A stretch of 64,000 nucleotides of DNA, from assembly GCA_949987705.1 (NCBI GenBank), contig OX465286.1, positions 558,001 through 622,000 on the forward strand. The letters run 5' to 3'. Made by a program: the position numbers and the translations under genes. This document shows, piece by piece, positions 9,831 to 24,800 of this stretch (the stretch's first letter is position 1; each line of letters opens with the position of its first letter). The notes under the pieces were generated by a model. The model was given only the letters and a program-made list of their open reading frames with translations, searched no databases and was not told the origin of the DNA. Source of the DNA: Thereva unica. Lineage: Eukaryota > Arthropoda > Insecta > Diptera > Therevidae.

Positions 9831-12800
9831 GTTAGTAGCTGTTGACATGTTGACAAACCAAAAAAAAAAAAAATACAAAAGTTATTAGAATCGAGGATTT
9901 AATAAAAAAATAACAAAAAAAAAAAATAATAATAATAATTGAAAAAGCAAAAAAATAATTAGGATTTAATAAGTATTTAATATTGAAAAATCAAAAATTT
10001 ATTTATTTAGCCGTTTATTTATTTTATTTAATTTTTTTTTTAATTAATTAAAAAAAATAGAGTGCAGGTTTGTGGGAAATTTTAAAATATTTTTACAATA
10101 GTTTTGTTCCTTTAAAAAATGATTTACAAAAAAAAATTAATAATAGTCAAAATAAAAATGCAGCTTATCTTGTTATAATTTTTTCTCAATAATCAATTTA
10201 CATTAAAAAAAAAGAAAAAAAAAGTTTTTTTTTTTCATTTTATATTATATATTATATAGCTATATAAATATATTTTGCCGAATTAAGAGCACTATAATAT
10301 CATATATTCATATATACCAGCCATCTCTCTCAGTTTATTTTTAAACAATTATCATAATATAGTAAATAAATAAATTTTTGTATTATATTGTGTCCACATC
10401 ATCATTGCAATCGCACTAGAACGGTTATCTATATATTTTTACATCTATGTTTTTTTAATAATATATATATAATATTTTTTTTTTAATTCTTTCTTTTAAT
10501 ACTTTTAATAATAATAATAATAATAATCAGCCTTATTCCCGTTGTCGTGTGACGTGACAGATGTGTCACTTCGATCTTAAATTGGTATTCCCATTGTCAA
10601 ACTAACAAATTTCTGGCAAGCAAATCGACTAAATTCGTATTTCATTGTCGCAAAGTGGCGATGTGCGAAGTGACATTTTCCTCGATACGTGTGGAAGGCA
10701 TCGGCAGTTTCATTCCATCACTTCCCTCGTAGTCACGTCACTCGCCAACGAGAATACCACCAAATAATTATTGACTAATGCGCAAATATCACATTTAATA
10801 AGCGTTGTGTAAATAACATTTTGTTTAATTATTCATTTTTTTTTATTTATTTATTTGTTTTGTGATTCATATTTCCGGGTTTTTAATTTTAATTTAATTT
10901 TTATTTTTTTTTTTGGCTTAAATGAATTTTTTCTTCAAATCTCGCTTCTGTAATATAATAATTGTTTTCTTCTTTTTTTATATATAACTTTTTTCTTTCT
11001 TTATTTATTTTTTTTTATTTTACTTTCTTTATTTTTATTTTATTTATTTTTTAAGTTAAATTTTGTTTTTTATATAAAATATAATATATTATATTATTGT
11101 GTGTGAACATTTAAAGAATATGAAAAAGGACTTTTTGAAAGTAAAGTGAATATATAATATTTAATTAAATATGATTAGGATGAAACGATTAAAAAAATTT
11201 TTTTTTAATAGTGAATATTATTTTTCTAATGAATGTTTTTCTCTCTTCACTGTGTGTATCTTCTTCAATGAAGTTATTACAGTCCACGAAATTAATTTGA
11301 AGACACCTATACTTTTCCAAACTTTGAAGTTCGGGGTTATGCAAAAACCAAGGCCCCTGTGCTGAAAGTCGAGTCGTGATTCGTGACGAGTCGTTTTTAG
11401 TTGAAGAAAGTGACGTTTTAGTCGAATTTCGACTTTCATCACAGGGCCCCTAGAATGGAAATGCTACCGTTCTCCTTCTAGAATTTCATGAAAAAACAGG
11501 GAGATTTTTGATATCAAGATCAATCTACAAAAAATTCCCCTTAATTTTGATATTCTTGGTAACTCATATAAATGCTTGGTTTTTACATAACGGAACTTCA
11601 AAGTTGCGAAAAGTAGGTGTTTTTAAATTAATTTCGTGGACTGTATAATATAGCACAAGGGGATGAGAACTGAAAAACCGAATTGGAAATTTATGAAAAA
11701 AAAAAATAATAATCATCATCTTTGTTGAATATCGGCTCTTGTGCTGAAAGTCGAGTCGTGATTTGTGACAAGTCGTTTGAGTTGACGAAAGTGACGTTTT
11801 AGTCGAATTTCGACTTTCAGCATAGGGGCCTAGAATGGAAATGCTAAGCTGAGCTTGGGTCCCTGTACTGAAAGTTGTAATTCGACTGAAGTCACATTCT
11901 TAAACTCAAACGACTTGTCGTGTCGTGACGACTCAGGGCACAGGGGCCATCATCACAACTTCGAAAATACTTCTTTAATAATTTCTCCGTCCTCGATTAT
12001 TTTCACTAAAATTTTCAAAAAGTGTTTTTTTTTATGTTTTTTTTTTTTAACAAATTTTATTTACACGAATACAATCATACATTAAACAAAATTTAATTTA
12101 TAAAAATTATATAAAGTATATTTGGAATTTAATTTTTTTTTGTTAAATTCCCTTTTGAACAATTGTTTTTTTAACAAAAAAAAACCTTGAAAAATAGTAT
12201 AAAAAAAATTATAAACTAAAAAAAATCAACAGCCATTTATGGGGGCGCCTAGGTATCCATCAGGTCCCAGGCCTAGCGTAAGGATGCCACAAGGAATAGG
12301 AAACGATTTTAATGGAGTGAGTTTATTTTTTTTTTTGTAAAAAAAATATATAACTATATATTTTTTAATAGTTCCACTTGTTTTTCCTTTTTTTTATATA
12401 AATATATAAGGTTTTTTCCATTTTTCCATTTCTGTACTATTTTCTATTCAAATTATACTATTTGTGTTTTTTATATATATTTATATATATATACATATAT
12501 ATTTCTCTTTATATATTTGTTAAGTGTGTTTACTTCTATTGCTATTTATTAACATATTTTTCTTAATTGCTACTGTCACATATTATTGCTTGTTTTTCGT
12601 TACATTGTTATGAATGTTTTCGAATGTTTAGTTTGTTTTTTTTTTTCTACAAAAAAAATTTTTACATTAAAAAAATAATTAGATTTATTAATTTTTTTAT
12701 TTTATTTTATTTTATAATTATGAAATCATTAAAAATCTTGTAATAAATAATATTTTTCTCATAGTTAAAAATATATATATACAAAGATTTTATTTTTGTT

Positions 12801-15800
12801 TAGTTTGTTTTTTTTTTTAATATAATAAAATTCTTTTAAAAAAAAAACACAAATTACCAGATATTATAATTCTGTAGTTGTTTGTTTAGTAGTGTTCTTT
12901 TTTGTTCATTTTATTATATTTATTATATTATACACTCCGCGACAAATGTTTAGCCTCACCAAAATTTTAACCAGTTTTTCAAAATTTGGTTAATTCCAGA
13001 AATCTGGGGGTTTATTATATGTATTAACCTGAACAATTGGTAAACTTCTGCCGAAATAAAAATATAGTTACATTACACTCAGAAGTTTCTAGAATTTTTT
13101 TTTTTTTCGAAAATTTAGCCCATATGCACTGCGACAATTGTTTAACCTCACATGCAAATTCAGGTGTAAAATAATGAAAGAAACAGGTACATAATTTTAA
13201 AAAAACAAACGTGAGAATGGTTTCTAAGTGTTATAAATATTTATTATTCAATAATCTGTATTTTTTAATCATTTCGGTTTTATAACTTTGAAACATTCTT
13301 CTTGGGAGGGAATCATATAAATTGTGTAGTAAAGATATCGGTACTTCATTCCAGGTATTTTAATGGCTGTTATTATAGCTCATCCGTGGTACTATCCTTC
13401 TTCTTCGATGGCTCTACAGCCCAATTCGAGCCTTGGCCTCCATCAGCTTCTTCCTCCAGACGTCTCTCTGGTCCGCAGCTTGTCTCCAGTTTCTTGTGTT
13501 GAGCAGTTTTGCTGCATCGACCTTAACATTATCTTGCCACCTTAACCGCGGTTTGCCAACTGGTCTTTTGCCATCTGGTAGTAGATACAGGGCAGGTTTT
13601 TTGGTATCCTTGAGTCATCCATTCTTTGGACATGGCCGGCCCAATGTAAACGTAATAGTTTGGCATGGGTCGAAAGTTTACATTCTTTGTATAAGTCGTA
13701 CAATTCGTGATTGTAGCGTATTCTCCATGCATTGTCTTCATTGATTGGGCCGTATATCCTTCGGAGAACCTTCCTCTCAAATATATCCGATTTTTCTGCG
13801 GATTTCTGGGAGATACCCCATGCTCCGTGGTACTATACTGCTGACCATTTGCTAAAAACCCATCTTGATAGCCATCCCCACAAGTTTTCGATAATATTAA
13901 GGTCCGGTGACAAAGAACTTCAATATTTTCGTCCCGAAACCAAGTTCTGACCACTCTCTGGCTGTGTGAATTGCTGCGTAGTCGTGTTGAAAAATCCATC
14001 TGGCCACCTTCCATTACTTCCTGTATTTTAGACTTAGTCGCAGAAAGCAGGTCTTTGTACTATTTTGCAGTTTGTCTGCCGGTACGGACCACCAAGTCTA
14101 CAGGAGCATAGTAGGATATAGCCCCCCATATCGTTACACCTCCTAATCGGCTGCGTTTCCTCGCTAAAAATCTCTGATCCATCTGTAGATCGTGGAAATA
14201 ATAGCAAAAACCATCTGGACCATCCAATGAAAAACGTTTTTTTAATCAGAAAAGATGACTCTTCTCCATTCAGTTGTCCAAGACATGAGGTTTTGTGAAA
14301 ATAGAAACCGATTTTCTTTGTGGCGCTGAGTTGGCATGGGCTTCTTTTTCAATCGTCGACGTTGAAGCACTGGAGAGGATTTTATTACTCTCTGTATATA
14401 GTGCGTACAGATGCTGAACTGCCTGATTTTTCTCCTATTTCCCAAGCTGACAACGATGAATTAGAAGCTTCTCTTAAAATACTGAGCCGTTCTCTTTCTG
14501 TAGTGGCAGTTTTCTTTCCTCCTTTTTGACGTCTTCCATAATTCTCGGAATAACTTACATAATTATTAACAACACGAGGACTTCTACCAATTCTCCGTGC
14601 AATTTTCCTATTTGATAGAGGCCTTCCTCACTAAATACGCTTTAATTTTACCAATTTCTTCTGCCGTCACTATTTTTCCTTTTCTCATTTTAAATAAAAA
14701 AAAAATACTACTAAAATAATTTTAAATTAAATAACTGGCACTAGATAGTCTTAATACTCCGATACGTTAACACAAATGAGATGAGGTTAAACTTTTGTCG
14801 CATTGTGCATTAACCAATTTTGAAAGACTGGTTAAAATTTGGATGAGGCTAAACAATTGTCGCGGAGTGTATATATGTATACATATGTTCTGAAATCTAC
14901 TTAAAATTATTAAAATTAAAATTACAATTATATTTTCAGCCACCCGGACAGCCGATGATGCCAAATAGTATGGATCCAACACGGCAAGGTATGTTAAGTG
15001 ATTGTTAATATATTTTTCTTGTTTTTTTTTCTTCGTTTTTTTTTATTATTATTAATATAACAAATATGAGTTTTATTTTCTTCGTATTGAAGTGAATATA
15101 TAATTATATCTATATTTTTCTTTTTAAAATAATATAATAATATATAAAAAAAACTAAAAATTATATTACACAAAATAAAAATCGGGATAAATTTAAGGTA
15201 GACTTTCGTTTTTTATATATAGATAAAAAAAAAGTACTAGGGAATTTATTATTTTTTTTTTCTTTAGATTGATTTAATCTTTCAGTAATTTGCTTTTAAA
15301 TTTTAACCTTTTTTTTTAGTTAATTAGTTTTTTTATATATATATATATAATTAATAAACCTACGCTGCGCATGCCACTATGACTAGGCAGTCTGGAGTAT
15401 ATTCAATTAGATTAAGTGGCAACAGATCATTATTTTTGGATTTTTACAATAGTTTAGTTATTATAATACAATGTTATAATGCCTCCTTATTGTGTTTTCT
15501 GGTATCTTGATGGTCTTTGATGGGCCATTTAGATTTCGCGCTTATTAAGGTGCGGTTTACTCTCGACTTAAGCCGGGCCTACACGATGCGGTGAACTTTT
15601 TACCGAAACGATTGAGTCAATACCTACATCATCTCGAACGTATCCAAATACGAACGTTGGACGCTTGACATTGGAGACTTGTCGTTCGAGGATCAGCCAC
15701 ACGATACGTCCTACCATCGAGCTTCCAACACGTTGGAGGGTGTTCATAGCATCGTGTAGAGCCGGCTTTAGCGCAAAGTAGTCGTACGTTAATTTTGCCG

Positions 15801-18800
15801 TTTTTGTTAGTGGAACGTAGATAGATGGCTGCGCCGTACGCCTTTTCGGATGCGTCTGCGAATGCAGGAATCTGAATTTTTTTTTTGGGGATTTCCTGCA
15901 CAAATATAAGCTTTTAGGCTATTGCGAAAAATGAACCACTTCATGTGTACTTGTGTAGTTGCATGGGAAGTGCCTCGTCCCAATGTAACTTAAGTTGCCA
16001 GAGTTGCTGTGTGCAGATTTTAGCTGTGACAACTATTGGTGCCATGATTCCTAAGGGATGAAAAAGTCTGGCTAAGTCTGAGCTGACTGTAAACATTTGG
16101 TAACTCGATTGTTGTCACTTACGTCTACCTTGACTCGAAATTGGTCTGTTTTGGGAAACCATGTCAATCCCAACGTCTTAATTTTATCCTCCGTTTGCTT
16201 CTCGAAGTCCAGTTCTGTTTCCTGATCCTCTGGTGAAATGCCTTCTAACAAAGTTTGGTTGTTGTCTGTACATTTTCCCAATATCTGTTGTGAACACACT
16301 GTAGACGAAAACGGAGCAAGATAGAAAATAATTCGTTCTGTACCGGTAGCTCCAGCATGCAGTATGTCATTAAGTGACATACACAACACAGTGAAATGAC
16401 TCATTAATATTTCCGCCTCTCCTACTAGGTTTGTCTTAAAGTACTTCATTTTTTTGCAACTGGACCATATATCTTGATAATGAATTAATTGTAGGAAGAT
16501 GTCGTAGAATTGTCGCAATTTGGAATAGTCTCCGTCAAATTTTTGGCAGACTTTGAGTCGCATTAGTTGCCTTCAATGGAGCGATCCGGTTCTCCGATGA
16601 ATAACCTTCAAGCCTTGAGGAAACCGCTACTATCAAGTGCGGAGTTTTTTTGTTGGAGATCAAGGAAGTTCTGATTGTTGTAGCCCCAATCAGCTGGATT
16701 TTCAAAAACTTCCCAAAATTGTTTTGTCATATTCTTCTACTTGATGCCACTGCTGGTTACTGACCTTAAGCTGATATATCTTTCCCCCCCCCCGTTCGCA
16801 TGTTGCTAGAAGTTTTCTCCAGCTTTATCAAGCTAGAGCCGGCATAAAAGAAGGGAATCTCTAAATCGCTGTTTCCAGGGGTATTGATAGTCTCCAGTCC
16901 CACAATCCACAAGCGTGCTCCTTTCCCTTATTTTATGGCGCGGGCTCTACCTAATAAAGAAATTATTTTTGCTAGGTATTTCCACACAAGTGTTTTCATC
17001 CATTTAGCCAAAGCTGGATACAAAAATAAGCTCGATGTATAAATTCATTATCAGTTGGAACACGAAAACCATGATAGATCAAATTAAGATCTGTGATGGG
17101 CTGCTGCAATACAATGAAATCACAAACGGTGATGTAAAATAGGTCACGTTCGACTATTAGAAGCCTGAAAGATACTGGACAAGGATTGCTAGTCGCAGCA
17201 AACATTCTCGAAGTCAAGATTGACGTCGAACAAGGTGATGATGTGTGTTGTGTGGTGAACCTGGAAGGAAAACGCTAGTTTGAGGTACTTCCAGTTGATC
17301 AGACGATTCATTATTAACTTTGCTGTGGACTACTAGAGACATTATGCTAGGCAATTGAACAAAAGCGATACTAATTGAATAATAGGAAAGGTGCTGTTTT
17401 CACCCATGACAAAGCCCGACTGTACATCTAAGGAGAGTTTGGTTGGAAAGTTTCGATTCATATGGTATGGTCCAGGTATAGTAGAGTCAACCAAGACTAT
17501 GAGCTCGCTGTGGATGTTCCCAATTAGAGATGTTATGAATTTTCGCATGCGTATTCGCTTATGCGAATGAATGATTCGCATCATTTTAAATATTCACATC
17601 GACATTCGCATCAAGCATTGCGAAGCTTTGCGAATGCGAATGTGTGTAGGTCGTGTCTCGTGGAAAACAAAATTAAAATATAATAAATCGACAGCACATA
17701 GCTAAGCGCTCCACTGATCAGCGTTCCGAATGACCAATTGTTCAGTGCAGCCGGCCTTATATGTGAGCCGCTAAAAGCCCCCATTTACATACAGGCCGCC
17801 GGCAGGCCGATAAAGACCATTCAATACTCAATCTGATGGAGGGGAAAGGACTTGAGGCATCCGCCTGACAGGTCATGGACTGCAGTTTATATCGCACGAG
17901 CCCGTGATTTTCGTCAACCCCAGAAAATAAAGTTATGCTTGTATTAATGTGGTGAGACCGAATTTTTTTTTTTGATTTACAAGTGAAGCCCAACACCTGT
18001 GCCTGCGCCTCTGGTCTATTTGGAAATATTGAAAAATGAAGCTGGAAAGTGTAATATACCTAAATAGAAGTTCAGACCTTTAGGCTTGGACTAACGATAA
18101 ATACCCAAAAACATCAAGATTATCGCCAGTTTTCTTGGACTGCATGTCCTATCCAGTTGACGCCCAGTGAGTGTGATTATATTTGGCCTCAAGGCGAGAA
18201 ACTTTCAGGCTATGGCCTTCCGGCGTCCTATATGTGAATGGGGGCCTTGGTCTTTGCTCTTTTTGAAATATAATATTCCTCTCTTGAATTTTGTATTTTA
18301 AATACTGATAAATACGGATACCAGGTTAAATACTGGAAAACCTGGAAGTCAGGGAAATTTGGTCTTAAGAAAAAGTGGCCACCCTGTAAATAGGATTTAT
18401 AATTTAATTTTAGTTAAATAATATCAGTCGTGGTTTTGGCCGTCCGACTATCATCCCAGCGGGAATTGTTTGGCCATGTTCAGCGATATGGTCCTTCGCT
18501 CTTTCCATTTTCTCTATCTTGTTACATTTCTTTCTTGATTAAAAATCCCCATGCCTTATCTTTTCTTTCTATCGTCCAACTCTTGGCTTTAGTCCTACAC
18601 ATATGAAAACGTCCTTACATGGCATAGCATACGCGGCGCGGCGCGGCAGTCATATTCTGTAAGATTGTAATATACAAAAAAAAAAAAACACATTCCTTGT
18701 TACTTGATTCTTTCAACATTTTTGTTTTCTGAATATGAACAAAATAAAAATACACAGTAGTTAGAGAGTGAGTGAACAAAATATAGTAGGAAATGTACGG

Positions 18801-21800
18801 ATTTATATACTATTATAAAAACATGTCTCTTAAAAGCCACATAAGTATAGAAAAAAATTTGGAAAAATGCAAAACTATATTTATTCAATTATTTCGTTTT
18901 ATTTAACATTTATTTGTTTGTTACTTTTTTTTTAAGTTAATTAATTTTTCTTATTTTAATTTTAATATCTTTTTTATTTTTTTTTTTATATAATTCTATC
19001 CTTCAAAACACAGGTGAAGCTGGAGAATATGTAGCGTGGCAAGGTAGGCAAAATAATGTCAGCTTGTCAGCTACTATATATAAATTGATTATTTATTTAT
19101 TTATTTATGTATATATATATATATACTATACAACAACAACAAAAAACAACAACAAATATGTGTTCTTAACTACTATTTTACATTCTTTGTTATTATTATT
19201 TATTTTTATTTTTATATATGTATACATCTTTCTTTTATTTATATATATACATACATATATATATATGGATTTCGTGATTCTTATGCTTTATAAGATTGAT
19301 TTTTGTTGGAATATCTTGTCTATAATATTTTAATTTTGATGAATTTATATTTTATGTACTCTTTTTATTTGTCTTAATTATATTATTATTGTATTTTGTT
19401 TTTGGAATTTTTAAATTATTATCGTTTGTAATTTTTTTTTTAAAAAAAATTAATTTATTAATGTGCGATATTTTATCTTGAGTCGATATTGGCCCCTGTG
19501 CTGAAAGTCGAGTCGTGAAATGTGACAAGTCGTTTGAGTTGAAGAAAGTGACGAATTACAACTTTCAACTCAGAGGCCAGAGAATGGGGTTGCTAAGTTG
19601 AGTTTATATCAACTGGGCTAAAAGTCGTAATTCGACTGAAACGTCACTTTCTTCAACTCAAACGACTTGTCACATTTCACGATTCGACTTTCAGCCTAGG
19701 GGCCATTATTATATGTATACATTATAAAGAGGTAGGTTTGTTTTTGATGTCATTTGTTAGCCTAAAAAACAATATTTTAGAACTTTAGTGTTATTTTTTC
19801 TTTACTATCCGGACAGTTTAGGGGTAATATTTTTGTAGAGACCACTTTTATTTATATACTAGAAGAATTTATAAATAAACATAGTATCCTTGTATATAAT
19901 AATATTTTACAAACAAAACGTACTGGAACATTTTATAAACAAAAAGGTGCTTTTTATTAAATTTCATATTCAGTTTCATTTATTTATTTACACTACCGTG
20001 CAAAAGTATAAGGATATCATCGAAAAAATCGATTTTTTTTAGTTTGTCATTGTTTTATTGTGTTCAACAGCATTTTATGATTACATCTTGTATATAAACT
20101 ATTTTGTTGTGATTTATGTTAATTAAATGCAAATTTTGTATAGAAATATTTAAAAATACCGAAAATGTTACGACAAGTCATCAATGTGTCAACCTCGTGC
20201 TTTGATGATTGCAGCGCAAATTTTTGAAAGCTTGTCGACCAATTTTTGAAGTGTTTCAGTTGCGAGATTGTCCCAAGCCACTTTTAGACTGTCGAACAGC
20301 TGGTTTTCGCTGGTCACGTGCATGTTTTTCGACCTACCGGTCGAGCTCATCCCATAATAATTCGATCGGGGACACGTCAGAGGGTTACGGCGGCCAATCC
20401 ATGATTTTGAGCACATCTTCCTCTTCCTTGGACTGTAGATAGTTCATGCACAGACGGGAGGTGTGCGTGGAATGATTATCTTGTTGAAAGATAAATACGT
20501 TGCCGATCAAGCCTATGCCAGATGGAATGGCATTTCGTTGAAGAATATTGTGATAATGTTCCTTCTGCATTATTTCTTCGATTTTGACCAGTTTGACCAA
20601 CACCATCGTAGCTGAAACACCCCCAGACCATAGCGGAGCCCTCGCCATGTTTAACTATTGGCGCAATACATTGGGGATTATACCACTCATCTGCAACTTG
20701 ATCAAAATATCCCTTCTCTCGTAAACGAAGCTTAACAGTATCCACCGAAATTGCGTTCGTCAGGGTTTCGTTGGTTTCGGCAAGAATATCTGATGTTGTT
20801 TTGAACTGATTTTGCTTGCTCATGAATAAAATGTGTCAGATCATCAGCTGGATTTGTTTTTCTATGTCGGCCAGAGCGTTTTCGTTTAATATTTGAGTTG
20901 GTTTCAGCGAACGGCTTCAACGCAGTTTCAACTCTTCAACACTTTGAAAAACCAACAATACTTGCGATTACACAAATTTTATTTGGTATTTGAGAACGTT
21001 TTTCAAGTGAAATTTCCTCTTTACGAGCCATTTCCAGCGATTACAATCAGTTTTGCGCATTTAAATAACGACGGGAATGAATTTAGACTGTTCTAGTGGA
21101 CTCAGAACACAGCAAAGGGCGCAAAGGAATGTTTTTTTTTCGACAGGCACTCAAATGATCCAGAATGACTGTTTAAAACATTAACACCCAAATTTAAACC
21201 GTTTGAAATAAACTAATAGTTATTATATTTGAAATTACAGCGCAAAAATGATGCTTACTTAAAAATAAGAATTTTTGGTTCCTTCAAAACTCCCATCATT
21301 TTGACTAATAATAATTCGCTAATTTAATGCAAATTTAAGTGAATCATAACAAAATAGTCTATTTTCCCGTTTTTATACAAGATTTAATCATAAAATGCTA
21401 TTGATGAACACAATAAAAAACAATCACAAACTCAAAAAATCAATTATTTCGATGATCTCCTTATACTTTTGCACGGTAGTGTATTTTTTTTTTTTGTTAA
21501 AATTGTTTTCTGAATGCGAAAATCAGTAGTTTAGTTTAATAATTGTGATCATGTTCTTTGTTAGTTTAAATTTTAATACAGACGTCATAAAAATTATATT
21601 ACCGTAATAAAGTGGTCATATTTGCTAAACATTCTTCATTTAATATAAACTCTGCCCCAATCCGAATCAAATAAACAAAATACGATAGATTAGATTTATT
21701 TTAGCCCTTTTGAAAAACAGTCAATATGATGGTTTCTGTTTCTGTCACGATTATACCTATATATATTTATCATAATAATATCCAATTAGTATATAAAATT

Positions 21801-24800
21801 TCTAATTGTATTTCCTCGTGCGCTTTAAATGTGAATAACATATTAATGGATAAAAAAATATAATTGCAAGTTTTATATTTATTTATATATTTATATATAT
21901 GTACAAACAAAATAATAAAAAAATAATACCTAATAATTACAAAATGTGCTTGCAAGCAAATAAAGCTAAAACTAAAAAAAAAACAGCTAAAAGTAATTGT
22001 GATATATAATATGTAAATTGTTTTTATTCTTTTGCTAATTGTAGACTTTTACTTTTATATATTTACTTATATTTATTTGTAACTAACCAAAAACTCATAC
22101 GCACCCATAGTTGGATTGACTTCTCATATTGCGATTATATTTGCAATTAATTTAAAATAAATTAAAAAAATATATACTCTCAAAAAAAAAAACAGCAACA
22201 ACAAATTAAATATGAAAATCAATATAAAATTTCACATTTATTATTATATATATAATATATTTTGTTTTCTTTTCTGTTTTTTATTAAAGGTGGTCCACCT
22301 GGTATGGGTCCAATGAATCCACGAATGAATCCACCGAGAGGCCCTGGTATGGGACCAATGGGGCCAGGATCATATGGTCCAGGAATGCGAGGTCCTCCAC
22401 CAAATAGTAGTTTAGCACCGGGTGGTCCTGGTATGCCACCGATGGGCATGGCTGGAGGTAGACCACAATGGCAACCAAACACATCAACGGTAAATTAAAA
22501 AAAATATATAATATTCATATAAATTAATTAAAGTTTTAATTAAAATTATTTTCTTATTTTTAGCCAATGAATTATTCTTCTTCATCGCCGGGGAATTATG
22601 GGGCAAGTATTTTTATTTTTTTTTAGTTTTGTTTTTGTTTTATTATTAGTGTTTAAAATTAAGGTTATGGGTCTTGCCATAACCTTCTCTATAATAATAC
22701 AAGCCATGTGCATTGCATGCGCACGCACATATGGAAGAACACGATACGTTGGTCCGAGTGTTTTTGTTTTTGGTTAGCTGTTATATTTCGTGAATGAGTT
22801 TGAGATTATTGGGGAAGCGCAGTCAGACCTATATGTAGGCGATCTACCTGTAATATGATTGCTCGAATCCTGCCTGATTCTAGTTTTATGGTAACACTCC
22901 CAGCCTCTTGGAAGCGATTACAAGCAATCTGGATCGCTCACCGTGAAAAACCTAGATGCAGAGCTACAGAACGCTGCGAATGGCAATACTGAATTAATGT
23001 TATGGCTCTAGTTGTGGTTTGCAGGTCATTATATTTTCGAATTTTCGACATTACTCTTCCAAAATGTTTATTCACGCGCTCTAACTTAGCAAGGTTTATC
23101 GGTTCCCGAAGAAATTCACAGTTTGATGATGAGTCAAAAATTCGTTTTAAAATATGCTTATTTAAACTGGTTAAAAAAAAACAGAAATGTATCGGTTTCA
23201 AAAATTATACTTGCATTAATGTGTTTGTTAACACCTTAGGGAACACCACAAAAAAAAAGAATTAGCCACCTAGGATCGCTTAAAATTTATTAAATCGGTC
23301 TAAACGGCAAAAAAAAAACAAAAAATATAATGCGCAGGAAAGTTTTTATTGATGACTTTTCCTTTTAGCCTAAAAAAAACAGCAGATTTAAAAAAAAAAA
23401 ACCTCATTTTCTTAAATATTTTTCCCAAAAATAAACTTTGTACAAGCTTAAACTTCTTTCAAAATGAATCAATTTCTAACAAACCGCACACTTCTACCAG
23501 ATTCTCACATTTTGTTACCCCCTAAAATCACTAAATCCATTTTGGACCATCTTGTAGAATTCAGTTTTGTGGTTCACCAATCCACTATCTAAAGTTGTGT
23601 ACTCTTCTTCCACTATCAGCAGAGTTCACGTGGGTTGAATACACTTTTATTATAATTCTTTTCGTCATCGTCTAACCAATGCTATTGCAGCCTGATATAC
23701 CACGTTAAATTCCATGATGCACTTGAGATTTGCTGCCCAAATATCAAAATTGAATGTCATAAAGGAAACACCTGACACGAGAAGCATCAGTGCCGGTGCC
23801 ATCACGGAAAGGTGCCGAAAAGCTTTTATTTGTGTTTATCTTTTGCAATTGCTTTTTCTTTCCAAGCACGAATGTAGTTTTACCAAAGCGGTCCCCCAAC
23901 TAAGTATACTACCCATGTTCAATGCTGCTTATCCTCCGAATCGAACGAGAACCGGGCGATTGAGTATGCTGCTAATTCTACTATTTATGGACGCCAAGAT
24001 AATCGCCCGTTTTCTTCGTTCTATAAAATTACTGAACATTCCAGTATTGCTCCCTTGGAAGCATATTTGGCATATTTCGCTCAAAATTAGCTCCCTTGAG
24101 CAGCGCTTCTAATTTTTCCCGGAGGGTTCAGGCAATTATGTTGGTGGTCATGAAAGTTGTAGTTTAGGATATCCATAAGGGCACCACAAAATGCTAGTCG
24201 GGTTAGGTCAGTATATCGTGTAGAGCGTTAATAAGCCTCTGGTGGCGCTGAAAGTAGCGCTACACCTAAGCTAACCTAGGCTTTGTCAAGCAAGGTTTCG
24301 CCAAACAGCTAAAATAGGTTTTGCCGACCCTGTTCCGCGATATCAAGGTTTCCAGTGACCAAGTCAAATTTTTGAACAAACAATAGATTCAACAAGTGTT
24401 TGAGTGAGTGTAACTCAATTTTACGACAGATTTGAGACGCAAGAAGATGGAATCAGATAAAACATGTTTGCTTTACCTGTCGTCTCCATCAGTCTCGACT
24501 TTTGATTTCTAAATCACTCCAAATGCTTGGATTTTTTGATTTTTCAACAATTATATTATAGTGAGGGGTCCCAAGATTTTTTTACTTAATTTTTTGACTT
24601 TTCAGAGGGTCGCAACACTTAAAAAGTTGAGAAACGATGCACTACACCATTGGTCGGCAAACTGCGGCTCGCGAGGCTCATGTGGCTCTTTGGCCCGCTA
24701 AGCGTGGCTCTTCCCCAAAATGCCATATTGGGATAGCTCATGGACTGAAGTCGGTTTTTGACCGAATTACAACCCTTCAGCAGCCGGAAGGAATGTTGTA

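Larger units (their letters stand above)
9831..12232 (+). other. Ssdp intron with three MITE insertions
   Basis: A 2.4-kb intron, GT-AG, very AT-rich. Besides the MITEs at 10532-10757, 11274-11649 and 11733-11948 I see only homopolymer-rich and (AT)n sequence. Confidence 0.85.
12317..14939 (+). other. Ssdp intron carrying a Tc1-like element
   Basis: A 2.6-kb GT-AG intron. About 0.6 kb of AT-rich DNA precedes the transposon at 12931-14871, which ends only about 70 bp before the next exon. Confidence 0.85.
14989..19013 (+). other. Ssdp intron with a BEL/Pao remnant and other repeats
   Basis: A 4.0-kb GT-AG intron. The first 370 bp and the last 600 bp are AT-rich. The middle holds a BEL/Pao remnant (15550-16620), unassigned GC-richer DNA (16620-17700) and an inverted-repeat element (17772-18255). 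Confidence 0.85.
19044..22289 (+). other. Ssdp intron with a MITE and a second Tc1-like element
   Basis: A 3.2-kb GT-AG intron, AT-rich, containing the elements at 19491-19705 and 19991-21481. The last 800 bp hold only AT-rich sequence. Confidence 0.85.

Noticed and set aside
22219..22487. Minus-strand Gly/Pro-rich frames opposite the Ssdp exon
   Set aside because: Shadows of the low-complexity coding exon on the other strand.
22605..22612. GT donor at 22607 for the exon PMNYSSSSPGNYG
   Set aside because: It would shift the frame at the next exon. The GC donor four bases upstream preserves the family sequence.
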